The position numbers and the translations under genes are program-made. Positions 12,115 to 23,952 of a DNA stretch of 64,000 bases are shown here, in pieces; positions within the stretch are counted from its first letter, which is position 1; the number at the start of each line of letters is the position of its first letter. A model generated the notes under the pieces. The model was not told the origin of the DNA. It was given only the letters and a program-made list of their open reading frames with translations, and did no database searches. The DNA lies in assembly GCA_029891345.1 (NCBI GenBank), contig CM057000.1:125277338-125341337 (forward strand), given 5' to 3'. The DNA is from Dryococelus australis. Lineage: Eukaryota > Arthropoda > Insecta > Phasmatodea > Phasmatidae.

Positions 12115-15100
12115 TTCTTGGGAATCCTGTAGTGCCCTCAGGGTAAATTCGATACTTCATCTGGCTCAATGAAGCGCTTATTGTCTAAACCTAACAACAC
12201 TACTTTGGTCATGTGTTCGGTGTAAACATTGTGACCATGCAAACAAAACTGGTATTGGGTCCCCAGAACCCTGGTGCAATTTCCGAGGCAATCTCCATAA
12301 TCCTCATATCGGAAGGATTGCAGCACGTTAGGTTTTAGAACATTTGCATTACGTATAGACTACTCATTCGAAACAATGTATGCATAAAGCTTGGGACGTA
12401 AACCTACAAAGTGTGTGATGATGTGGCCGGCACATTCATCCTTCATCAGTCTGGTATGGCCTTTGAACTTGGTCGAGAATCCTAGCGAGTTATCGAGCCC
12501 ATAGTTGGATGTATCAAACCACATCTTCAAATCTTGGAAAATACTTCATAAAAATCTTAACAGGCAATTTTGTAGATGAGGCTGTCAGTGTCGCAATATA
12601 AAAGGTACAAGGCTGGTAGAGGAAATATATCACACATGTACATATAATGAAATTCATAAAGGGTTAATTTGGAAAGATCAAGAATGGCAAACACCAGTGT
12701 ACAAAGGCTTGTTAAACATAACAAGGTTTTTTTGACATTTTGATAAGGATAATATTCTGATCGATGATCTGTCGTGCCTGGAATCAGTTCTGCAGCTCCA
12801 TGTATAGTGTCATACCTGGTGACGACTCTTATGTCCCTTTCCTGGTGGACATTCTGCAAAGTTTTTCCATAAACTGCATTATTCATTTATTTTAAAAACT
12901 ATTTGTCAAAGTTGTTCACAGCCTGGGCACGCTTCACAATATTAAACTCGATGTACGGAGCCATCCAAGTCTTCTGTTCAAAATGCAAAATGCAAAATGC
13001 AATGAACAGAGTCGAGTCTGGCTGCATACATCAAGTACTGCCTCAGTGCTTCTCCATGAATAACACAATTCTTGCATGATACGAGTGTCAAAAGGAGTTT
13101 TCCATGTGAGCCATTAGGAGGTATGCCATTTACTGGAGCCAAAGGCATATCTGATAGCACATTGTGGCATTCATCTGGAAACGACAAATCAACTTCCACG
13201 AAAAAGCATGTGTCCCCATCATTCACTGTGTTTGCAAAATCCCACAATGAAAACACTCCAGCCTCAACCCACTCGAAATTGCCAATAGGAAGCTTGCACT
13301 TCATAGTATGGCTGTACAGTCCATTTTCATCGAAATAACAGATGTATTTCGATGCAACATTGGGGTCGTAATCTTCACCCATTTATATGTAATTGGCTTC
13401 AGCACACCTTCTGGAAACATGGGTAATACCGCCCCTAACACCACGTTCAACAAAAAAGTACATATCAGAGTAGGTCAACAGCTCTAGCCGCACATCTGTC
13501 ATCGACAATAAAGCATCCCATGCAAGAGATGGAACTGTGACATACATGGTGGGGTCAAGACCTTAATGAGCCAAACATACTGTCCTGAAAATTTCAAACA
13601 CATCTGCCATCAAAAAAGTGTCCACACATAAATACTGAATGGCATACTGCAGCAGGTTTACGCAGTGGAACGCATCCCATGCAGCTTGGGCATGAGCATA
13701 ATACTCATTGCTAACACCTTCATCTTTCATGACATTGTGAAATGCGTCCTTTGGTGAAAGTGATGTACATATCAGACTGTCTTCAGACTTAACAAAGTCA
13801 TAAGGAAACACGTCCTTCCTTTTTGCCAATTCAAATTGGGTGTTTTCTGGAAACATCGAGCGGGTGATACTCAATTGCACACTTTTCAATATACCTGCCA
13901 AAGTTTCCAGTGAAGTGCTCATAAACTGAAAAGAATCAATTAAACATAATCTGAAGTATTGCACCTTTCCTTTTGAGTCAATCCCAATGGGAATATGTTT
14001 GGCGATGGACTTGTATTTCTCAAGTGTCATTCCAATCACCTAGATTCTACCCGGGTTTACAATTACCATGGTTCTTGAGGTTTTGTTATGTGATGTTCAG
14101 TCAATGCCTTTATGAGAAAGTGAGCATCATAGTTTTGCAGGTTATGAAATACAGCGACTAGTTGTTTCTTTGGCAGTCTGAAGATCGCATTGCATTTATT
14201 ATGTGTGGCCCCTCCGATTACCCTGGTAAGATGGCCATGGTCGATCACAATATTATCTGTACCGAGTTCCTTCTTACAAATATGACAACATTTTTGATCC
14301 GCCAATCTACCTTCATCATTAGGGGTTTTTGGCTTCATCAGAACAGTCACACTGTATATTCCTGCAACCCACATTGTCAATTCAACCAATTTATCTACTA
14401 ACTGGGTCAAACAATCATCATCCACAAACTCAAAACAGTTAGATAATGCTGGATTGTACGAACAAACCAACAAAATGCTACAAGCATATGGAACAAGTTG
14501 GTTGATGGTTTTGTATTACTCATATTAACATTGGGAAGGCAAGTGAACAAGGGTTTCAAATACGACTCTGTGTTGCAATAGGCGACGAAACCTAAGCTTT
14601 GCTGTTTGCTGTAACCCTGAAATTGCAAGTACTTGTCGCCCCCAGTAGAGAAAGTACTGTGAACAGTCTTATGTTGTTGACAAAGATCATTATGGTTTGC
14701 GATTTTCTCCTCACTACTAAAGTATTGGAGACAACGATTGCAAACAAATGTCCTATGTCTATCTTTACTTAACTGGCTGTTAAGCAGCTTTTACAAATCC
14801 TTAATAGAAACAAAATACAAATGAGCATCATTACCACAAGCATACATTGCCAATACATTTACATGATGTGCATGTCATACAGGAGAAAACACATTGGTAC
14901 GATGCTTATCGTACGATGCTTATCGATGCTTGCTTATCGAAAGATTCGTCAATAATATTACTATCTTTGTCTACTGCAGTGTAGACATTGATAGAAATAC
15001 CATTGGTGTCCTCGAACTTTCGAATACCCTGTAATACTACAGGAACCAATAGGCCTTCGGAATCCAAAACCTCACACGCATCTGGATAGAAAGTTAATCT

Positions 15101-15523
15101 GTCACTATTCTTTGTGACAGGAAACAAAGCTGATATGATGGCGTAATGGAAACACAGTCCCTCAGGACAATGCACATTAATGCAGGCATTCTTATTGACA
15201 ATGAACTTGGGGAGCATAGTGTGAGCAGCACCGACGGCAAATGCTCTGAACTGCTATATGTGTACATCCATATGCAGAATTAGAAGCAGACTCCATCTGC
15301 TACCATGAGCACTAAATTCCTCAAGCCTGTTTGTTAGATAAGGCCTAATTGTCTCATCATAGATTTTTCCCACATGTGTTGAATGCAGGACGGGAAGTGA
15401 TTTACTGTGAAAGTAAAATGTCTGCATAGCTCCTTCCTCAACCAAAAAGGATTTCAAGAATTTAACCACTTTGCTGAAACTAAGAGATATTAGCCGGGGT
15501 GATGCCATTGTTAACTCTAACAA
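12115..15523 (-). pseudogene. protein-primed family B DNA polymerase, Polinton/adintovirus type (broken)
   Basis: Read on the minus strand, the conserved landmarks of a virus-like polymerase B appear in order over about 3.4 kb, close to the usual ~1,000-1,100 codons. They are an N-terminal region (15523-14900), a Cys/His cluster beginning CHICKKEL followed by DHGHL and HNKCN (about 14210-14290), an exonuclease motif NLQNYDAHF, a later exonuclease motif YLCVDTFLMADVF (about 13580), palm motif B NNAVYGKTLQN (about 12860) and palm motif C YCDTDS (about 12590). The C-terminus ends near GHYRI at 12115. Such enzymes copy linear DNA of Polintons and related viruses in the nucleus or virion factory. 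Multiple stops and frameshifts break it into at least eight frames, including a stop just before the C-terminal GHYRI, so it is dead. No capsid, packaging ATPase, protease or integrase gene is recognisable nearby. The element of origin (Polinton or adintovirus) is inferred. Confidence 0.85.
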
Positions 15524-15948
15524 AGGGACCCTGCAGCTTGTGAAAAATCTTTCAAAATTGTGTTAGACTCCACTTGATCATTACATATCTGTGCATCAGT
15601 ATGCCTTCGCGTGAACGCCATGGCAAAACATTCATATATCAGGTTAGCTTCCACTGAGTTACAGGAATTGGAAAATAAATTATTTTCCATTCCCCCAGAC
15701 AGTCCCTCTAATTGTCTCGAAAGTCGGCTGTAAGATGGACGAAGCACTATCTGAATAACTCGAATTTTCCATGTCAGATAGAAAAAATTGTCTGCCAGGA
15801 GATCTACTTTCCCATGTATGGAGGAAATGATCGTGTTCCGATATGATGCAGTTGACGGTATTTCCACATATGAATCAGTGCATGAATCACTCAAGTATAG
15901 ATTGTCCAACAAGAGATAAATTATGGTGTTTAGGCAAAATGACAACAT
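15517..15948 (-). CDS. unrecognised 143-codon reading frame upstream of polymerase B
   Basis: An open frame that ends where the polymerase begins, on the same strand. Composition is protein-like (EIPSTASYRNTIISSIHGK, several Cys, no low complexity) and its position would suit an upstream gene of the same mobile element. I do not recognise the family and cannot align it to Polinton capsid, protease, ATPase or integrase from memory. It may be a decayed fragment of the same element or a chance frame. Confidence 0.3.
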   Translation of the reverse strand: MLSFCLNTIIYLLLDNLYLSDSCTDSYVEIPSTASYRNTIISSIHGKVDLLADNFFYLTWKIRVIQIVLRPSYSRLSRQLEGLSGGMENNLFSNSCNSVEANLIYECFAMAFTRRHTDAQICNDQVESNTILKDFSQAAGSLC

Positions 15949-15949
15949 C

Positions 15950-17340
15950 CTGACAGATTGTCCTTGGTGTTATTTTTGTTTGCAACTCATATTCAGACAC
16001 TGTGTCATTAACAAAAAATCGCCCAACAAACCAGCTAATATGTGATGCTTTCCCTCACTTATAATGATATAAAATCAATTTTGTTTCTCAAAACAATAAT
16101 TTCAGCACCACCAAAAATATAAAAAAGCTGCGTAGTGCTGGAAAAAAATAAAAACATTAATATAATGTCTCTAAACGCAGTTGTGTCTGAAAATAAATGT
16201 GTGTTAATGTTACTAACATCAAATATTTACTTCAAAAGGCCTATTATAAAAACCTGTTTTCTAAAAATATAGTTTAATGAGACATATCAGATCTATGTTT
16301 GAAAACACATGAGATGTGTTTACAACACATTCAATACTTTTTTTTGAAAAGGAAAATTATTTGTTTAAGACAAAACTTTAAATATTAATTTTTTTTTAAT
16401 GAGCAGGGGAAATTAACTTGTTACATTTACATCACTTACTTAAAATTACTTAAATTAAAAAAAAACATTTTTAAACATTACTAAAATTAAAAATAAAATT
16501 CTTAAAAATTACTTAAATCTTTAACATTATATACATTCACAACTAAATAACATACTTAAAATTTCCCACCGCATCACAAACATTCTACAATTATTAGAGT
16601 TACTCACTGTCCAAACATCCATCACACAGACATCCTTAACTCAAACAACACATTCAGAACATGGACATAGGCAGGGCTTTGGCCCTCCAGACATGCTGGG
16701 CGTAGCCTGGTTTAGTTCCCAAATCTTTCTCTATGTTACATAATTCGCACAACAGCCCATCCTTAAATCTCTTAAAACTAATTAACGAACAAACTAACTA
16801 AATTTAAAACAAAAGTTACAACATAATATTCCCCTATACTCCCACTCACACCTACCTTACCAAAATTTCTCAGAGTACTTGGCCATACCTTCTAGATGCT
16901 TTTTGCATACTTTGAGAATATTTAAACAGTGAAGAGAGGCTGTAGGTGCATGTTATTGATATGGCCCTATTCCATATAGTGCAAGATGCTCGTGCTGGCG
17001 GTTTACTTCTCCTCTCAACTCTGTTAAATAAAGTCAAAACTACATGCAAAAATTGAATCTGGAATTACATTTACATGACTTTTCCTCTGCACTCACACAC
17101 TCGCAGTCATACACCTAATTTAAAAACTACTTATGATTAAAACATATGCCCAAGCCACCCCATGACACAGTAATTCATTTCATTCGTTAGAAGTACTCAA
17201 ACTCCAAACATTCATCACACACTCATTCATCACCAAACAACACATTCTGAGAGTCCTCCAGACATACTGTGCGTAGCCTGGCACAGTTTCCTCTTATTTT
17301 TTCTCGCTCCATATTTTATACTCACAATCATAACTAAAAC
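15950..17340. other. AT-rich DNA with a ~140 bp dispersed direct repeat
   Basis: Blocks at about 16585-16735 and 17180-17310 are similar direct repeats. Both run from CAAACATYCATCACAC through AACAACACATTC and CTCCAGACATRCTG to CGTAGCCTGG. No gene recognised. Confidence 0.6.
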
Positions 17341-17790
17341 CCACCATTAAACCATGAAAAAATAGTTAAACTATGTAAAATGCATAAAACCATATAAAAA
17401 TGAATCAATCCATGGAAAAATGCTTAAAACTTATGTAAAATGCATAGATAAATATAAAAATAAATAAATCTATTGAAAAATACTTAAAACTATGTAAAAA
17501 TAATGAAAACCATGTAAAACCAACAAAAGTATAAACATTTTACAAAATTTCATAAATTTAATTAAATTTGGAATGGTTAGTAAAAAGTCTGTTAAAATTT
17601 TTGATGATTTGTGAAAAGTTTACTACATTTCATAAAAGTTTGTTAAAATTTGGAATGATTAGTAAAAGGTTTACAAAATTTCATTAGGTTTTATCAATTA
17701 ATACAAAACTTTAATGAATTTAATATAAATGTAAAAAGTTTTTGACTATTTGTAAAAAGTTTACAAAAATTCATAAATGGTCGTTTAATA
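17340..17790. repeat. two degenerate AT-rich tandem repeats
   Basis: 17340-17530 repeats a unit of roughly 45-60 bp built on CCATGGAAAAATRCTTAAAAC and TATGTAAAATGCAT, about four times. 17530-17790 repeats another built on AAATTTGGAATGRTTAGTAAAA and GTTTACAAAATTTCAT, about three to four times. No coding content. Confidence 0.65.
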
Positions 17791-17939
17791 ACGAAGAAAT
17801 AATAATTTTAAAAATCCTGGTAAAAACTCTCAAATTTTACTAAAGAAATATTAACACAATATCGAAAAGTATTAAAAATCCCTAAATATTATCACTGTTT
17901 ACTAAATTAAGTGCAGTAGCAAAGCTGCTGTTAGCTGAA

Positions 17940-18310
17940 GACTGAACCCTCAGTTCTGGCAGGTGAGAGTCGAAGGTGAGCGTCCGCCCAGGCTACAGGG
18001 CCCGAGCGCTGTCTCTTGGTGGTGGTCCGCCTCCTACGCTGGGTCACGTAATCGAAGCTTGCCAATCAAACTGGAAGCAGGTTGGCAGGGATGCAGTAGA
18101 GTGCTGCGGATGGTTGCCCACCCAGGCTGAAGTGATGCCCTGACAGGTCCACAGGGATGCAGCGGGCAGCGGCGGTCAGTACTGTGTTGCACAGAGCGGT
18201 CCACACCCCATGGTGGTTGGAACAAGAATGGTGGCTGCCGCTCTGGCACATGAATATATAACCAGATGCCCACCTCCCCTCCCACCCCGGGGAACCTACA
18301 CAAACAAGGC
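17940..18310. other. GC-richer patch in AT-rich surroundings
   Basis: An isolated rise in GC with overlapping frames on the minus strand (18034-18312) that resemble no known family. It could be a fragment of an LTR or a promoter; nothing decides this. Confidence 0.3.
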
Positions 18311-18860
18311 AATTCGTCTGATTTGATAATAAAACGAATTTTTACTACAGGAAATATAAATTTAACGTGAAATTAAATGATTTTAAGATAAACTAAAATA
18401 TTTCTATGCTTTTCTGAATTTTACAGTGTACAAACATATAGATTTGGAAATGTAAGCGGAAATAGCAGTTTTTGGTGATAAAACATATTTTTTTAATAAT
18501 GAAAATATGATTTCCTTAAATGACTTTAAGCGAAATTAAAAGGTTTTTTTTTATGAATTAATGGTTTTTTTTAAATTTTTTTTCGTTTACAATTGTATTG
18601 AGTTGATACTTTCAATGTGAAATATACATATTTCTTTGAATTTAGTATTTACATTTAATTTGAATTGCACTTTATTTACCAATTCCATACGTATTTGAAT
18701 TATGCGATACAATTCTGGAACGTAATAGTCTTTGTAATGCACCACGTACAGTTTTTGAAATATTTATTAACTGTAATTATGTGACAAGCATTGAGGCCAT
18801 TAGTGTCCTGTCTATTATTGTGTAAGGATTCTGACTTATATTACCCAGGAAACTATCCCA
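18311..18860. other. AT-rich DNA without a recognised gene
   Basis: Homopolymer-rich, no supported feature. Confidence 0.55.
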
Positions 18861-18866
18861 TGTCTT

Positions 18867-19032
18867 ACCCGAGAATCGAACCCAGCTTATACTACCTATT
18901 TTTTGTCCGGAAATCGAACCCAGCTTATACTATGCGGAATCACACCTACAAACACTAACTTGTCATGTCGTACCTGGGATTCGAGATCAGAATCTATCTT
19001 TTAACAGTGATGCCTTACCTGAGATTCGAACC
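18867..19032 (-). repeat. four spaced tRNA T-arm/B-box-like motifs
   Basis: Read on the minus strand, the pattern GGTTCGANTCYC.GGTA occurs at 18867-18883, 18907-18921, 18972-18988 (degenerate) and 19017-19032. The first two also share the adjoining AGCTTATACTA. Each looks like the T-arm/B-box half of a tRNA-derived repeat without the matching A-box half. The best reading is a small tandem array of truncated tRNA-derived (SINE-like) units; no complete tRNA can be drawn. Confidence 0.45.
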
Positions 19033-20218
19033 TGGAGCACACATTGTGGCGTTATCTGACTTTGCTATGGGGGTTGGTGATATAACACAACTATTTTTGT
19101 GTTATTGTGTTTGAAAATTATTTATTTAAAATATGACGTGCGTGGAAGAGATGTTTGTAATGGTGGTTGGTCGGGTCTACATGAACGGGGATGGGAATTG
19201 TGAAAAGTTACTCTCGCGTTTACTTCTACAAAAGGTATGTCATGCTATCCTCTGCACAGTGGGACCTCGTCTGGAAGTGGGAGAACAGTGCCGTGCTTGG
19301 AAACTGCTTTCAGTGGCAAAAAAAAATTATAAATTCACAAGTCTCTGTTCGTAATGGTGTTCTCTGCATGTCGGGTAACTGGAAGTTTGGGGTTCTATGG
19401 ATAAAATTCTTATTTCCCAGCTTTGCTCTCATCTTTTTCACACATTAAACGTTCTTTGAAGTGTATACAATATTTCACAAGCGGTTATAGTGCTCGCCTC
19501 CAGTTATTTTTGTAATATTGTGTAATATATTGAAATTTGTTAAGGATTTTAGGGAGTATTTCTTAATTTTGTATTGGGTAATGTATAATATTGGAGATGT
19601 AACATTTAAAAAAATATATGTCGTTAGAGTGGTGCGGTTGCCTTGGCGTAGGGTATAAGGGTAAAAAAGGGGGGGGGGGGGGTGGCTCTTGGCTTGCTTG
19701 GCATGTGGGACGGGCTGCGGTGAGCAGGGGAGTCTCTTGCACCTTCTACCAGGGAAACTCTAAAATACTAATTCTCCATGTTTGCTCATGTGGTGTGAAG
19801 AGATCCAGCAGGCTCTAGGGCTGACCTCATTGAGATGGCAGGATGCAGGCGTGAATGTGTCTCAGTAATTTTTTCTTGAAATTGCGATCGATTATATTTT
19901 TACTCTTAAGGCACAAGTTTTTTTTATAGTTAAGAAATATTTGTTTACTGGTTATTCTCATAGTATATCTGATTCATAGTGGGTAAACTTCACTTATGAT
20001 AAATTTTTCACCATTCGTTCACAAGAACCATGCTCAATATTTTTCTCTGTTTATTAATTAGAGTAATTTGTCTTAGGGGAACCAAAATATTTCTCTCACT
20101 TTATTAACTAGAGGAACCTTTTTTTCTTAGGGAAACCAAAACATTTTTGTAAAGGCAAAATAACAATACACAATAATTTGTACAAAAAATGTATTATGTT
20201 TCTTTAAACAGTTTGGTT
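19033..20218. other. AT-rich DNA without a recognised gene
   Basis: Only short frames; one G run at about 19670-19682. Confidence 0.5.
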
Positions 20219-20630
20219 CAAAATATATGACACATTTAAACTTATTTTCTTTAAATACAAACAAGCAATAATTTTAAAATACACCCACCATTTCACCAAA
20301 TACAGGTTGCCTAACAACATATACACAAACACAGAACACAGGTGGTTAAAAAAATACATGATACATTTAAACTTATTTTGTTTGAAATACAAACAAACAT
20401 TAATTTCAAAATACACCGAATATTTAAAAAAATACAGGATGCCTAACAATATGTATGTGTGTGTGTGTGTGTATATATATAAACATAGAACACAGGTTGT
20501 TTTAAAAAAATACATAATACATTTAAACTTATTTTGTTTCAAATACAAACAATCAATAATTTCAAAATACAGCAGCTAAGATTTCACAAAATACAGAATG
20601 ACTCAGAACATATACATCATTTATTAAGAA
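20219..20630. repeat. three-copy tandem repeat of ~130-157 bp
   Basis: The anchor ACATTTAAACTTATTTT recurs at about 20230, 20362 and 20519. It is followed each time by AAATACAAACAA, TTTCAAAATACA, an AAATACAGRWTGMCTMA block and AACAYARAACACAGGT. The middle unit is longer because a (GT)n(TA)n microsatellite expanded inside it. Frames on both strands here are repeat artefacts. Confidence 0.85.
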
Positions 20631-20957
20631 ATAAACATATTCTGCACAACTTACTCTAGGTGATCCACACATATTTTACCTCAAGGTGATCCAAAAACAT
20701 TTTAACACAAGTAAGTATAGGCTGTTACAAGAGTTATAAGCTATTTGCAACTTCAGTAAATAATGTTTTCAGACATTTTCTTAGAATTGGATGCAGATCT
20801 CCTTGTTGAAGTCTACTTTCAAGGAGAGAATGTTTCTTACATACTGATTTTATTCTGTCTGTTTGAATAGACACTTCTTTACATTCAGGGGAGTGTAACA
20901 CATTGCTTTCAACCAAGTTGGGATGTCTCAATGTAATGTGAATGCACATCTTCAATA

Positions 20958-21215
20958 CTACATGGAAGAGGTGTGGTTGCTATCATTATAAAAAACAGGA
21001 CAATTTGTCGCATCACTACACTGAATTAATTCATGACTTTTCTCTTCACCCAGTGGGAAATAAATGACCTTAAAATGAAATATTGAATCACAGCACTCCT
21101 GTAAATCCCCGAAGAATTCCAGATCACCATAAACTATACGATACAATAGACTTGCCTGGTTTCATGGTAACGTAGGGATTTCCAGGATGAAAGTACACCA
21201 TGTTACACATTTGCT
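20958..21215 (-). pseudogene. unrecognised module 6 of the 21-24.5 kb array (weak)
   Basis: On the minus strand QMCNMVYFHPGNPYVTMK begins near 21213, followed after a frame change by a Cys-containing block ending at 20958 (CCDSIFHFKVIYFPLG). The shared element with the stronger modules is the QxCN start and the underlying DNA word TGTTACACAT. Weak on its own; included because it continues the series. Confidence 0.3.
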
Positions 21216-21271
21216 ATCCAACAGAGAACATTTAATAAGAAACAATGTATGTATATTGATGAATTCACTCT

Positions 21272-21650
21272 CTAAATTTGCAAGTTAAAACATGCTTGAG
21301 GGCTGAACTTTAATTTTGCTTGTTTTATTGTTCGATGTACATAACAGTTTGGAGAAATACACCCAGTGCATAATAAGTATCCAAACTTCTTGTTATCACA
21401 TATAAACATATGAATATTATTATCATATTCTTCATAATACTGAAATGGAATACTATTATCTGCTGTATAAATTAGATGTTTGAAATTTGCATCTTCCTTA
21501 CTAAATGTTGTTACAATAAGTTCACTGTTTAGCATATGGACCCCATGTGGTCTGCACTGGTTTACAAGAAATTTGGAACTGTTCCAATTAGTTAAACTGG
21601 AATCAAAACTACCTGGGTCATTACATGTTGTTAAAATACCAATCCATCAT
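21272..21650 (-). pseudogene. unrecognised module 5 of the 21-24.5 kb array (weak)
   Basis: A frame that stays coherent upstream of the first Met at 21535, with IHMFICDNKKFGYLLCTGC near 21400, resembling the CN...C pattern of modules 2-4. It is followed by CYVHRT and ends at 21272. No family recognised. One stop lies further upstream (near 21655), so the true 5' limit is unclear. Confidence 0.4.
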
Positions 21651-21774
21651 GAACACTTGAAATGAATGTCTGACTCACACATTTCCTTAACTATTATATG
21701 TGAATATGCCTCTCTATAAGTTACAGAATACATTACATTTTTAATAAATGCATACTTACAAATAGGAGAGAACA

Positions 21775-22231
21775 TTATTCTGAATTTGCAACTTCAAAAG
21801 TGTAGATATTACACACTGAAGGAAAAAAGAGCCCACCTTGCTCGAAAATAAAGTTGTGGACATCCTCTTCACACATTTCCTTCCAATGGATTGTAGTTCC
21901 CTGATGAGGCCTGGTGAGTTGGTAGGCATTTACCCCGTTGTTGTGCTCTTCTTCCAATTATTCAGTAAGACTAACTGAAATCAAAGCTTCAAATGTAGAG
22001 GGAAGTTCACTGTCGGGGTGGAGATAACCCACAGCACAATTGCTGCATTTTTATTCCTTCACCAAAGTGAATGCCAAGACTGGAATCGAAAGTGTAGCAC
22101 CAATGTTCAATATTGTTACACACTTGAACTTGTAGAATACCGTCGTATGGCTTAAAGAATGCTATTCTGTAGCCTACTTGCAGAACTTTGTATGCGACTG
22201 TTGGGTTGAAGATGCTAGCCATGACTGACAA
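21775..22231 (-). pseudogene. unrecognised module 4 of the 21-24.5 kb array
   Basis: Begins at an ATG (22231) and reads into YRIAFFKPYDG, then QVQVCNNIEHWCYTF. A one-base shift in a run of A near 22050 then gives NCAVGYLHPDSELPSTFEAL, after which the frame continues (with one stop near 21958) through a hydrophilic stretch ending at 21775. Compared with modules 2 and 3, the conserved skeleton is Q-x-C-N-x-x-E-H/Y-W, then C/F-x-V, then D-S-E/K-L/I-P. I do not recognise the family. The shift could be decay or a missed splice. Confidence 0.5.
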
Positions 22232-22329
22232 TTTAATATCAAATGCTCTCCTTTATATAGTCTGTCATTTAAGTGTTCTTGCTTAACCAAACACTGCATT
22301 GCCACATGCCACAGGGCGACTTTAATTCT

Positions 22330-22760
22330 TGATTACCTATCTGCATAACATTGTTCCTTGTTGTCACAATGTCCTGGCCACACTATAGGCACAAAACAGC
22401 AACATCCCATCTGCATGAAGTATTCCATTTTCTTGCATGATGTCCATTTTGTTATAGATTTAGAAAAGGCTTCAAACGCTAGATGACTCTCATTGCAAAG
22501 GTATCTTGCTGTCATGTCGCATATTATACAAAGGAGAAACTTTTTGCCCATACCAAATGTCGAACACTTTTAAAAGTTTCTGTTGGACTGATTAACCAGA
22601 AAAGCCAATGTTCTTCTCCATTACACATTTGAATTTCTAGTGGACCATATTCTTCGTGTTGAAACCATATCGACTGTAACGTGGAGTAGCACTAACATAT
22701 TGAAGTGTTGAGTCGAACCTCTCCATCGTAACTGACGTGCTGCTGTATGTTTGTTGCTTA
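22330..22760 (-). pseudogene. unrecognised module 3 of the 21-24.5 kb array
   Basis: The minus strand carries IWFQHEEYGPLEIQMCNGEE, then HWLFWLISPTETFK, then SFVYNMRHDSKIPLQ. This parallels module 2 block by block (HMCNGDEYWNFAQFF; CPVSNMRPDSELPC). DNA upstream of the protein match is also similar between the two modules (TGTAACSTGGAGT, then GTTGAGTCGAACCTCTCCAT against GGATTCAACGGCTCCAT), so the duplication includes flanking sequence. Stops follow the conserved part. Function unknown. Confidence 0.5.
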
Positions 22761-22938
22761 TATATATATATATATATTTTTCACCGAAGGAATTATTGTT
22801 TTTCAAAGATTAAATGTTTTTGACACTTTGCCGGGAGTGTACCACCAGGAAGGTTTAAACATCATCACCATCTTGATATTTTCCTAGTTTCAGCTTGGTT
22901 AAATCAAACTTACAGACACAAACAATACTCTGTCATAC

Positions 22939-23387
22939 CTTACAGTCCCACATACCACAAGGCGGTATTTTAACGCTGCTACATCCGTGCATTTGCATGG
23001 TGTGTTGTTTAATATTACATGTTTCACTCCACATGGTGGGGCTGTCATAAAACTCTCTACTGACTTTATATATAATTTGTCTAAAATCAGGCTCTGTTGT
23101 AATTTCTTCGCTTCTGTTTTTAAAACACAGATCCTAAGATCAACAAGGCAGTTCGCTATCAGGTCGCATGTTAGACACAGGACAGTCATCTTGCTCATAA
23201 TACAATAATTTTTCTATGTATTTATTTCCTCCGAAGAATTGTGCAAAGTTCCAATATTCATCTCCATTACACATATGGAACTGGGAGTATATGTTCTTCA
23301 GAGATGTCAACCACACTCGCCTGTAACCTGGAGTGAGTATGTTCTGGATTCAACGGCTCCATTTGAAAGTTTTACGCAGGTCTGGAC
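22939..23387 (-). pseudogene. unrecognised module 2 of the 21-24.5 kb array, exon-like
   Basis: A plausible splice acceptor (TTGGTTTGTTACAG, exon from 23387) and donor (AAG|GTATGA, exon to 22939) bracket this block. Inside it, the frame RVWLTSLKNIYSQFHMCNGD continues through EYWNFAQFF and DDCPVSNMRPDSELPC, then meets two stops. This is the clearest copy of the repeated motif. The open frame at 22899-23198 is in another frame and is probably a shadow. The family is unknown; the exon boundaries are inferred from consensus only. Confidence 0.5.
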
Positions 23388-23952
23388 CTGTAACAAACCA
23401 ATTAGGTTAAATTAATATCTTTACATGTAAGTAGGATGTTGGTACAAATATTCTCTTACAGAATACATGTTCGCTTTTAACTTGCGAACATAACATTTTT
23501 TTTTTCACTATGATTAATATTGCAGCGTTTTACTAGCGAATTAATGCTTGAACAGTCATGATAACTTCTGATGTTTACAATTTCAGTATTAGTCAGACTT
23601 AATTTCTTTCTGCGTATTTCTCAGCATGTATACAGGGTAGTCCTCGAGCAGTGCCTCGTTCTCATAGTGAAAATGGTCATCATAAGCTATATCGTCAGAG
23701 CCCCATTTCAAACCGTGTGCTTCGTACTTTTGATGTCGGAAACTCATTTTCAGTTCCTGATTTTAGGTAAACCAAAGTTTCGGAACTTTGAAAGGCAATG
23801 CTTTTGTGTCATTTTCGTCAGTTGCATAAGAAATTGCGAGTTCTTAAATTATAAAAGAATTTTCTTGATAATTTTCTAAACCTTCCACAAAACACATCAT
23901 TATTGCTAATTACAAGTTCCAATCACAGAATTTTAGAAATCTAGTTGGATTT

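Noticed and set aside
6591-15523. Two polymerase copies as terminal inverted repeats of one Polinton
   Set aside because: The shared segment lies inside the coding region of the longer copy, which continues past both edges, so it is not a terminus.
15517-15948. Capsid protein of a Polinton-like element
   Set aside because: Position is suggestive but I cannot see the conserved capsid blocks; left as unrecognised.
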